Part shown: positions 9,571-17,033 of the stretch, one piece after another
Numbering within the stretch: the stretch's first letter is position 1
How the letters are laid out: every line of letters begins with the position of its first letter
Source of the DNA: Nemertoderma westbladi
Lineage: Eukaryota; Xenacoelomorpha; Nemertodermatida; Nemertodermatidae
Direction of reading: 5' to 3'
Assembly (NCBI GenBank): GCA_032718475.1
Contig: JAUCBJ010005468.1
Coordinates: forward strand, 1 to 25,160
DNA: 25,160 nucleotides
Notes under the pieces: model-generated
What the model saw: only the letters and a program-made list of their open reading frames with translations
Database searches by the model: none
Told to the model about the DNA's origin: nothing
Translations under genes and position numbers: made by a program

Positions 9571-10800
9571 CTGCCACTGTGTCTTTACCCCTGGTATTAA
9601 CTGCCACTGTGTCTGTACCCCTGGAATCAACTGCCACTGTGTCTGTACACCCGGAATTAACTGCCACTGTGTCTGTACACCCGGAATTAACTGCCACTGT
9701 ATCTGTACCCCCGTAATTAACTGTCATTGTGTCTGTACCCCCAGAATTATCTGCCACTGTGTCTGTACTTCCGGAATTAACTGCCACTGTGTCTGTTCCC
9801 TCGAATTATCTACCACAGTGTCTGTACCCCTGGTATTAACTGCCACTGTGTCTGTACCCCTGGAATCAACTGCCACTGTGTCTGTACACCCGGAATTAAC
9901 TGCCACTGTATCTGTACCCCCGGAATTAACTGTCACTGTGTCTGTACCCCTGGAATTAACTGTCACTGTGTCTGTACCCCCGGAATTAACTGCCACTGTG
10001 TCTGTACACCCGGAATTAACTGCCACTGTGTATGTACACCCGGAATTAACTGTCACTGTGTCCATACCCCTGGAATTAACTGCCTCTGTGTCTGTACCCC
10101 CGGAATTAACTGCCACTGTGTCTGTACCCCCGGAATTAACTGCCTCTGTGTCTGTATCTCCGGAATTAACTGCCACTGTGTCTGTACACCCGGAATTAAC
10201 TGTCACTGTGTCTGTACCCCCGGAATTAACTGCCTCTGTGTCTGTACCCCTGGAATTAACTGCCACTGTATCTGTACCCCCGGAATTAACTGCCACTGCG
10301 TCTGTACACCCGGAATTAACTGTCACTGTGTCCGTACCCCCAGAATTATCTGCCACTGTGTCCATACCCCTGGAATTAACTGCCTCTGTGTCTGTACCCC
10401 CGGAATTAACTGCCACTGTGTCTGTACCCCCGGAATTATCTACCACAGTGTCTGTACCCCTGGTATTAACTGCCACTGTGTCTGTACCCCCGGAATTAAC
10501 TGCCTCTGTGTCTGTACTCCTGGAATCAACTGCCACTGTGTCTGTACACCCGGAATTAACTGCCACTGTATCTGTACCCCCGGAATTAACTGTCACTGTG
10601 TCCATACCCCTGGAATTAACTGCCTCTGTGTCTGTACCCCCGGAATTAACTGCCACTGTGTCTGTACCCCCGGAATTAACTGCCTCTGTGTCTGTATCTC
10701 CGGAATTAACTGCCACTGTGTCTGTACACCCGGAATCAACTGCCAATGTGTCTGTTCCTCCGAAATTAACTGACACTGCGTCTGTACCCCTGGAATTAAT
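9571..10800. repeat. 30-bp minisatellite, about 41 units, between LINE ORF1 and ORF2
   Basis: Units begin CTGCCACTGTGTCTGTAC, followed by a C-rich run and GGAATTAA, spaced 30 bp. Sites that vary are CCACTG/TCACTG/CCTCTG and CCCCC/CCCTG/ACACC. Since 30 is a multiple of three, a plus frame of 420 codons stays open, as does a minus frame of 350 codons. The plus frame changes register near 9805, where one unit is 29 bp: before it the peptide repeat is Cys-His-Cys-Val-Cys-Thr-Pro-Gly-Ile-Asn, after it TVSVPPELTA. Longer blocks recur at offsets of 540 bp (10051-10199 and 10591-10739) and 630 bp (9811 and 10441). I do not call a gene here: both strands are open, the frame switches, and there is no start or domain. 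Confidence 0.93.
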
Positions 10801-10829
10801 CCATATATGCGTATTAAATTCTTAATCTG

Positions 10830-11580
10830 TCAACAATAAGGCTGCTTTTATTAAGGATTATATCGTGGACAATATGATTTATATTATGGCAATAACCGAA
10901 TCTTGGAACTGCGGATGATAATAAGATCGTTGGTAAAATATGCCCTGCAGGTTACACACTACGTGACACACCAAGATCTCGATGTAGGGGTGGAGGCGTA
11001 GCATACATATATCGATTATGTTTGAAATTGAGAAGATGCCAAAGTGAACCAGTGAACACTGATGCGGATCATCATCATATATCGTACATATCCCTCCTGT
11101 GCCAATGGACTCACAGCTAAATTATTCTTTGATCAATTCGCAGACTTCTTGCAACATATAATTACGAAACCTGGAGTAATTACTATTGTTGGTGATTTTA
11201 ATTTCCATGTAGACGACACGTCTGAGATGGAGGCTATAGAATTTAACAATATCCTCAGTTGTTTTGGTCTTGTTTAGTTGGTAAATGGCAAATGGGCCAA
11301 CCCATCAACATGGCCATACATTGGGCTTAGTTGTCACACATATTGATGAGTCTCACATGTACAAGAACGTGTATGCGCCGGACATTGGCCTCTCTGACCA
11401 CTATGCAGTTCATTACAACAGGAACCTTTTAAAGCCTGTGGTGAATACTGTATCTCTCACATGTAGAAATATTAAAAATATTAAATTAGATGATTTCATA
11501 ATGATCTGCAAAATTCTCCATTGTGTTGCCCACCACAATTTAGAGATAATATTGATGATGTCGTGCTATGTATATATATA
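10830..11580 (+). pseudogene. LINE ORF2 remnant, endonuclease domain
   Basis: Pieces of an apurinic-type endonuclease/exonuclease/phosphatase domain, which nicks target DNA in CR1/L2-type LINEs. In order: MAITESW (about 10884-10905), then after a frameshift CPAGYTLRDTPRSRCRGGG (about 10940-10997), then IIIYRTYPSC and ITIVGDFNFHVDD (11062-11219), a stop at 11275-11277, GPTHQHGHTLGLV, and finally IGLSDHYAV. The GDFNFH and SDH motifs carry conserved catalytic residues of this domain. Several frameshifts and a stop break the frame, so no functional protein can result. It continues the element that begins at 8719; ORF1 and ORF2 are separated by the 30-bp minisatellite. Confidence 0.82.
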
Positions 11581-12399
11581 ATGATACTCTTAAAAGCATC
11601 ATGGATACACATGCTCCGGAGATATGTATGACTGTAAGTATTAAACCCAAAGCTGCCTGGTATAATGAGGACATAGCAAACAAAAAGAGGAAAAGACGCC
11701 GTTTGGAACGGAAATACCATAAAACTGGACTTGCAGCAGACTGTAGTTCTTTTAGATCTCAGTGCAAAGTGGTTTCAGATGCTATTGTTTTAACAAAGGG
11801 AACTTACTATGGAGACATAATCAGAAAGAATTCCAGTATCCATAAGAAACTATATTCTGTGATCGATAAATTATTATATCGCAAGAAGAATATTCTTCCT
11901 GAGCGGGAGTCCGATGAGGAATTGGCCAACATATTTGGAGATTTTTTCGATAAAAATATCGCAAAAAGATATTACAACATCGCCCAGTCTCTCTGCCACT
12001 GATGACCGGGGTAAATGTCGAACCATTAGGTGTTCAACCAACATTAATGGGGACGACAACTCCACTGGAAACGAACTCTAACTCAATTGGACCAAGTGAC
12101 CTGGGTAATTCCTCCCGGGATAGCTGAAATCGAGAATTAAGCTCTTTCCAGGAAATTACCTCCGAGGAGAGCGAGAAACTAATTAGTGATTCAAAATCAA
12201 AAACTAGTCCGTGTGACCCGATGCTAACGAGCTTGGTCAAGCTATCAATCCGTCTTCTGCTGCCTATTATTACTTGTATTATTAATATGTTTATTAATAT
12301 TACTGTCGCGGCTAATTGCGGCTATGGTCCCATTGCTGTTTAAGGAGGCTGTGTTAACACCGGTGCTTACGAAGTTAAACCTAGATCCAGAAATTCTTA
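11568..12399 (+). pseudogene. LINE ORF2 remnant, linker to RT fingers
   Basis: An open stretch of 144 codons (11568-12002) contains KAAWYNEDIANKKRKRRRLE and a Lys/Arg-rich region, then ELANIFGDFF, which matches the usual region between endonuclease and RT in CR1/L2-type ORF2. After stops and frame changes, CDPMLTSLVKLSI (about 12210-12255) and FKEAVLTPVLTKLNLDPEIL (about 12340-12397) are recognisable as the conserved pre-RT segment. It breaks off at 12399, where the RTE-like fragment is inserted, and resumes at 12721. Confidence 0.72.
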
Positions 12400-12720
12400 C
12401 TACTACAACTACTACTAGGATCGACATGCTGCATTGCAGCTGCATTTTTAAGAATGCTGTGCTGGCTTGTCGACAAAATTGCTCTATCACAACTCCCTAT
12501 CACCCATGACATTTGCTAGATCATCCGCATCTTCAAGGCCAGTGTCCTTTAAGATGCGTCTCAAGAAAGTCATGGGCTGTCCACCATGCTTATTCACTCC
12601 ATTAGGCTGCCAAAGTACAAGATTATGCACTGACTGGTCCTCACGCCGAAAGCAATGTCCTGCAAAGTGGAGGCAATTTTGTTCTAGTGTCAAGCTTGGG
12701 GGAACCAATGAGACACCTCC
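12400..12720 (-). mobile_element. 5'-truncated RTE-like LINE tail inserted in the older LINE
   Basis: A 321-bp insert on the minus strand, flanked by a perfect 8-bp direct repeat AATTCTTA (12392-12399 and 12721-12728). It encodes a C-terminal LINE tail: FAGHCFRREDQSVHNLVLWQ, then a GGQP motif (often GRP in relatives) and DTGLEDADDLANVMGDREL before a stop near 12487. This matches the C-terminal tail common in RTE-type reverse transcriptases. The minus-strand 3' end is a TAG/TTG triplet run (about 12400-12418), as expected of the short microsatellite tails of RTE elements. Host frames on the two sides, LDPEIL and KNFRPVSN, meet exactly when the insert and one repeat are ignored. Confidence 0.82.
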
Positions 12721-13162
12721 AATTCTTAAAAACTTCAGGCCAGTCTCCAACTTGCTTTACATTTCTAGACTAACAGAAAAGGTTGTTGCTAACCAACTAA
12801 TTAACTATATGAATCTACATAACCTTCATGAGCCAAGGCAAAGTGCATACAGGCACAACCATGGCACAGAAACAGCACTTCTGTCAGTCAGTGATTCTGT
12901 CCTCCGTTGCATCGACTCATGTTCAGCAGTGCTAGTTATACTGTTGGATTTATCAGCAGCGTTCGACACAGTTGAACATGATAAACTCTTGCAAATTCTT
13001 GAGTCTGATATTGAGATCACCAGTAATGCACTCGATTGGTTCAAATCATAATTGTCTGGTAGATCACAACACGTGCGTGTTGGCAGTTATTATTCCACAT
13101 ACAGAGTCCTTAGGTATGGATTACCTCAGGGTTCAGTGCTTGGGCCACTACTATTTACATGT
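12721..13162 (+). pseudogene. LINE ORF2 remnant, reverse transcriptase, 3'-truncated
   Basis: Clear CR1/L2-type RT: KNFRPVSNLLYISRLTEKVV at the start, then QSAYRHNHGTETALL, motif A VILLDLSAAFDTVEHD with its catalytic aspartate, and motif B YGLPQGSVLGPLLFT. One nonsense codon (TAA, 13049-13051) interrupts the frame between DWFKS and LSGRSQH, and otherwise the frame holds across about 145 codons. Homology ends abruptly after motif B near 13160, so the motif C YADD box, thumb and C-terminal part are missing. The element cannot be autonomous. The break could be a deletion or a later insertion; a possible 3' tail of such an element lies at 14880-14968. Confidence 0.88.
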
Positions 13163-13426
13163 TCGTGCGGCCTTCGCGCAGCACGAGGCCCAGTTATGAG
13201 ATACAAATTAAAATTGTGCGACTGTATCACAAAATCAGGTTATGAGAGATTAACCCACACCACCAATTAATCAAAGAAAGGGGGACAGTACGTGTTCACC
13301 CCTTTTAATCAACACCCCCCCCCCCCTCCCCCAACCCACCAATACATAACCGCGACATCTACCACCCACGGAAGGGTAGCACGAACTTATTTACAAACGC
13401 AAGTTCAATATGCAAAGCCAGGTGGT
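13163..13426. other. LINE breakpoint flank with C-rich tract
   Basis: Sequence after the RT break has no LINE homology that I recognise. It contains 12 consecutive C at 13315-13326, then T and five C. A short hairpin (AAAGGGGG with ACCCCTTTT, about 13277-13306) lies just before. Confidence 0.5.
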
Positions 13427-13885
13427 TTATAGGAATATAATCAATGCAGCACTCGTCTTCATTATAAGCCTCTTTGCGTTCGACCTGTTTTGTATTAAAA
13501 TATATTTATTAAACGCAGGCTGACGCTCTTTATAATAATAATACCTAGGGATGCCAGCTTCCAGACTTTCAATCTTTACTGCCGCGCAAACACCGCAGAG
13601 GAAGTTTTGGTTTGAGATATCAAGCCCATCGGCAATTGGTATTTCAATTTCGGTCCAGGAACTCTGACAATGGGAGCATTCAATCTTAGCTGTGGTCCAT
13701 TCCCGTGGTTTCGGCTTCCTTTTCTTTGTCCCAATGACATATTCTTCTGAAGACGTTCGATTCGCTTTCAGTTTATTGTTGGCGTTTGTGTTTTGAAGTT
13801 GTATTCGAGTGGACAGTCGCGCCGGTTTCGAGGTGACCATACCGACCTGTGATAAGTGTTGGTTTTGTTGAGTGCCGGTATTCAT
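13427..13885 (-). CDS. Hypothetical protein with a CxxC...CxxC zinc-finger-like segment
   Basis: A 152-codon open frame on the minus strand, starting at an ATG (13883-13885). The first 75 residues are polar and Lys/Arg-rich (for example GTKKRKPKPREW). The middle has IECSHCQSSWTEIEIP and NFLCGVCAAVKIESLEAG: two Cys-x2-Cys pairs about 30 residues apart with a Trp between, which could bind zinc. The last 35 residues (RYYYYKERQ onward) look like read-through into AT-rich sequence, and an intron or natural end may lie near EAG. The upstream half is coding-like and the frame is long for this base composition. It could be a small host gene, a first exon, or the N-terminus of a retroelement ORF1 with a PHD-like finger. 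I cannot choose between these. Confidence 0.4.
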   Translation of the reverse strand: MNTGTQQNQHLSQVGMVTSKPARLSTRIQLQNTNANNKLKANRTSSEEYVIGTKKRKPKPREWTTAKIECSHCQSSWTEIEIPIADGLDISNQNFLCGVCAAVKIESLEAGIPRYYYYKERQPAFNKYILIQNRSNAKRLIMKTSAALIIFL

Positions 13886-14870
13886 CTTCTCTCACCTCTT
13901 CAATGTCAGATGTTGCAAATACTGATAACACGAATAACGGTATATATTTCAATACTTGTCAATAGTAATATATATAATTTAGATAACTATTTTATATCTG
14001 TACTGTTGAGCAAACTCTACATAAATTTCAAACCTGTGTATCGCCGGTAGTGCTGTTGCTGTGCAAGTGCTGAAGTGCTGGTTGCCACCGGTCAGCCGGT
14101 ACCGGTAGTAGGGTGGTACCTACGGTGCGCACTACAATGGCAGTACAGCAATACGGTGTACCGTGCCAATGACTGAATGATTGGCGGTAACTATCTAAAC
14201 TGTTATATTATTATTACCGGTGCCGGTACTGGGCTAATTAGGCCTAAACTATAATCACCGCAAGGGTTGCCGGGGCCATGTTTAATTAGATTACATGATA
14301 TGGCATGTCTGCAGTGTATGGTACCGGCTGACCAGTATTGCAGTATTGACTGATTGCAGGATTCTCGATTCAGGGATTGAGTACAGCCTGACTGTACCGG
14401 TACACATGGTACATGCAGATTGGCAGACAGCCCCAATGTATTGCAAAATTTGTCAGAAACCCAGCTGATTTATCCTACAGTAATAATAATTTAACGCATT
14501 TTAAATTTGGATAAATAAATTTATTATAACTGCAATAACAGTTACACTGATGCTGCACGAAGGCCCCACGCAAATTCTACTTGGAAAATTTTCAAACTTT
14601 TGCCAAACAACATGTGTACCAAGTTTGGATACATTTCATCAAGGATTGGCCGAGTTATTAACGTTTAAAATAAAATACTGAAAAAAAACGCGACAGAACG
14701 ACAGGTTGATTAATGGTACCCCTACGCTAAGGCTCACTCACTTCGTGGCTCGCCCCACAATATATACTCGCTCTCTATCGGCTGTAATTAAGACACATTA
14801 CATTACGGACTACTGTGCATTACAGTTTTTTAATAGTTCCTTTCATAATTTTATATACAGTCTGTTTTTA
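13886..14870. other. Non-coding region with dense ACCGGTA words
   Basis: Between about 14085 and 14415 the words ACCGGT, CCGGTA and GGTACC recur many times in scattered, partly palindromic form (for example AGCCGGTACCGGTAG and TGTACCGGTACACATGG). The same words build the tandem repeat at 20536-20668. From about 14430 to 14870 the sequence is AT-rich. No convincing gene is present; short frames at 14203-14436 and 14706-14918 have no domains. Confidence 0.5.
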
Positions 14871-14879
14871 ATGGTGTAC

Positions 14880-14968
14880 CCATTAATGCCGAATTGTGTT
14901 GTGTGCGCGCCTTATTAGCGCCGTTATTGCCCTTAAAAGGCGCCTTATAAATATATTATTATTATTAG
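14880..14968 (+). mobile_element. Possible LINE or SINE 3' tail
   Basis: The segment ends AAGGCGCCTTATAAATAT followed by ATT/TATT repeats. This resembles the 3' end (GGCGCTATATAAAT plus TATT-type repeats) that I recall from L2-like LINEs and their SINE partners in marine animals. It lies on the same strand as the LINE at 8719-13162 and could be its detached 3' end. The match is from memory and short. Confidence 0.4.
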
Positions 14969-15277
14969 TTAATAGTTAATTGAGGATGGTAATTCAATTA
15001 TCAATAAGAATAAGTTTTATTAAACTTGTTTTAATATAATAAAATAAATATATTTCAAGGGCTAAGGGCCCACATTGTCAATAATCAACTGAATGTAAAC
15101 AGAATTAATAAATTATTACAGCTACCTATTTATGAAATGTTTTTAACAGTACAAAGGTACCTACCTAACTGCCTAACTACTAAATTACTATACGCACAAA
15201 ATTATTTAACTTTCAGGAACCCCCCGCTTTCCAACACTGCTATACTTAAATGATCTACGTCTGTGGATAATCTCTTG

Positions 15278-15600
15278 TTAACTGCCCGGTATCTGATACA
15301 CTATACCTCTGGGTGGATATTTCGGTTTATGGCCTCTTAGTAGGTATGATCTTAACGTTCTACCCCTAACCGTATATGTGCCGACATCATATTTCTTACA
15401 CATTCGTTCTAGAGGTTCTGTTAGTCCCTTTACATAAGGCAGTCCTATATTGACTTCAGGGCGTTGTGGCTTTGTTGGTATGTCTTCACTGGTTACCTTA
15501 AGGCTATCAAAGGACTTATTACACTTTCGTAAGGAATTATAAATAACCCTAGTTGGATAACCATTGGACATAAGTGAGTCAGTTAACTGCGGTATCCACA
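15278..15600 (-). pseudogene. Penelope-like element fragment: RT-endonuclease linker, GIY-YIG core deleted
   Basis: The minus-strand frame reads LMSNGYPTRVIYNSLRKCN, then GLPYVKGLTEPLERMCKKYD, TLRSYLLRG, and PPRGIVYQIPG before a stop. LPYVKG...RMCKKYD and the PRG-x-VYQIP join are typical of the stretch between RT and GIY-YIG endonuclease in Penelope-like elements. After VYQIP the sequence jumps to GGCAGTTAAC, which in the sister copy lies 229 bp further on. Both deletion edges share CCG, so a microhomology-guided deletion or template jump fits. The reading frame is lost at the jump. The linker and the 3' tail survive; the catalytic core does not. Confidence 0.78.
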
Positions 15601-15950
15601 ATCCACCCAGAGGTTTAGTGTATCAGATACCGTGTTGCTGTGGCAACATATATGTAGGCCAAACCTTATACAGTCTTGATGTCCGTCTGACCCAGCATCA
15701 GGGAGATGTTAAACACCATAGGCCCAAAGCATCCGAGTTGTCTGGCCATCATGTAGCTACTGGACACATTCCATTATGGGATAGGGCAACAGTGATAGGG
15801 AGAGTGTCAGACTTGCACGGTAGGCTAATATTAGAGAGTATGTATATTAAATCATTGGGATCCCGGGCAGTTAACAAGAGATTATCCATTGACGTAGATC
15901 ATTTAAGTATAGCAGTGTTGGAAAGCGGGGGGTTCCTGAAAATTAAATAA
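15601..15950 (+). pseudogene. Penelope-like element fragment with GIY-YIG endonuclease domain
   Basis: An open frame of about 116 codons from PPRGLVYQIPCCCGNIYVGQ to a stop at 15948-15950. GIY-YIG landmarks appear in order: LVY, then NIYVGQT with the YIG position as YVG, RLTQHQGD with the conserved Arg, a His-containing SGHHVATGH, the metal-binding Glu in LILESMYIKSLG, and Asn in VNKRLS. In Penelope-like elements this domain follows the RT and nicks target DNA. The fragment begins at the inverted junction and has no RT or start codon of its own; an ATG in the adjoining inverted copy would add 12 foreign residues. The domain itself looks undamaged, so the insertion may be fairly young. Confidence 0.82.
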
Positions 15951-16165
15951 TTTTGTGCGTATAGTAATTTAGTAGTTAGGCAGTTAGGTAGGTACCTTTG
16001 TACTGTTAAAAACATTTCATAAATAGGTAGCTGTAATAATTTATTAATTCTGTTTACATTCAGTTGATTATTGACAATGTGGGCCCTTAGCCCTTGAAAT
16101 ATATTAATTTTATTATATTAAAACAAGTTTAATAAAACTTATTCTTATTGATTATTATTATTATA

Positions 16166-16241
16166 TTACAATTTTCAGATCCGTCACATACTGTGGTATT
16201 GAGGCAACGGCAAACATCTGTGGAACATTTATCCATGTGGA
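16166..16241 (+). repeat. 76-bp block shared with the start of the LINE at 8719
   Basis: From TTACAATTTT to CATGTGGA this block matches 8719-8794 along its full length with only about two differences, both near ACAATTTT(A/C)(A)G. After it the two loci diverge completely. It sits 15 bp beyond the end of the Penelope-like pair. In frame it reads VVLRQRQTSVEHLSMW, continuous with the ORF1 remnant in the first copy. TTTTCAG before GATCC resembles a 3' splice site. Confidence 0.85.
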
Positions 16242-16700
16242 GCCATTGGCCCTGTGGGACCTCTTTGATTAACTCAACACTTGAAAACAAACAACACAAT
16301 GATGAGTGTTAACATCGTCACAGACACTGCCCCCTCCCATATAACCTCTAACCCACATTGCGACTCCATATGTTACATCCCTCCCTCCCACAACACACAC
16401 ATGGTATCTCTACATTTTTAGATATACCACTAATGTAACTATACCATTTCCATGTAATCAAATTTCAACGTCAATGAATAAAATCGGACTTCATCTACGC
16501 CGTGATATAAGGCACATGTGAAGTATACCGGATTTTTTGCTGTTATATTTCACCTTGCAAGACAGACGGACCGTCTTGCAACTTACAGAAGGGCTGATAA
16601 ACAATAAATGAACACTTATAAGATAGAAACAAGCGCTTTGGAGAAATTAAAAAAATAAATACATTTCGGCCAAAAAGTGAAAACCTGGTATTCTTCGCAG
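16242..16700. other. No gene seen
   Basis: Unique-looking sequence with a pyrimidine-rich stretch around 16325-16400 and no supportable open frame, RNA or repeat. Confidence 0.5.
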
Positions 16701-16701
16701 G

Positions 16702-16780
16702 GTGTGATATAAAGTTGCATGGTTGTGATATAAAGTCACTTTGATGTGATATAAAGTCGCATGGGTGTGATATAAAGTCT
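16702..16780. repeat. 21-bp tandem repeat, four units
   Basis: GTGTGATATAAAGT followed by a GCATG-like spacer starts at about 16702, 16723, 16744 and 16765, a period of 21 bp. Confidence 0.88.
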
Positions 16781-16948
16781 ATTTTATAATGCCATTTGTG
16801 TTTTTAATTTATTAAGATTTCATTTAAGTCTTGTTTAGAATGTTTAACAACATATCTTCATTGATTTATATTGTCAGTATCACATCCGTCACGCCAGTGG
16901 ATTTGTACTAACTGGGATGGGATCTTTCAGCCCTACCGACGGTGTTGT

Positions 16949-17015
16949 CGCGTTTCGGCAACTGATAGTATCATTAGAGCCGCGTTTCGGCAACTCATAG
17001 TCGCGTTTCGGCAAC
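16949..17015. repeat. Three copies of CGCGTTTCGGCAAC
   Basis: An identical 14-mer occurs at 16949-16962, 16981-16994 and 17002-17015. The first two are followed by T(G/C)ATAG. Two CpG-rich hits this close in AT-rich sequence look like a decayed short tandem repeat at the edge of the large minisatellite. Confidence 0.85.
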
Positions 17016-17033
17016 ATGGTGACAAGGTTGTGT

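Larger units (their letters stand above)
15001..16151. mobile_element. Head-to-head pair of truncated Penelope-like elements
   Basis: Arms 15001-15289 and 15863-16151 are near-identical inverted repeats holding the element's 3' UTR and C-terminal codons. A second matching pair, 15289-15319 and 15601-15632, lies inside. The minus-strand copy (15600 down to 15001) extends further 5' but lacks the GIY-YIG core. The plus-strand copy (15601-16151) has the core but starts 280 bp later. The join is at about 15600/15601. Both copies keep the same 3' terminus (AATAAGAATAAG on the left arm), and an ATT repeat follows on the right. No target duplication is obvious. Inverted and tandem partial copies are known for Penelope-like elements, so this may come from the insertion itself. 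Confidence 0.82.

Noticed and set aside
9563-10825. A 420-codon plus frame and a 350-codon minus frame that look like repeat proteins
   Set aside because: A 30-bp unit without stops opens both strands. The plus frame changes register mid-array, and there is no signal peptide, start context or flanking domain.
12245-12490. 81-codon minus frame
   Set aside because: It spans the junction of the RTE-like insert and the older LINE, so it is a chimera of a 3' UTR and antisense LINE sequence.
14706-14918. 70-codon plus frame as a LINE C-terminus
   Set aside because: LSAVIKTHYI faintly recalls a LINE C-terminal motif, but the match is too short and no flanking homology supports it.
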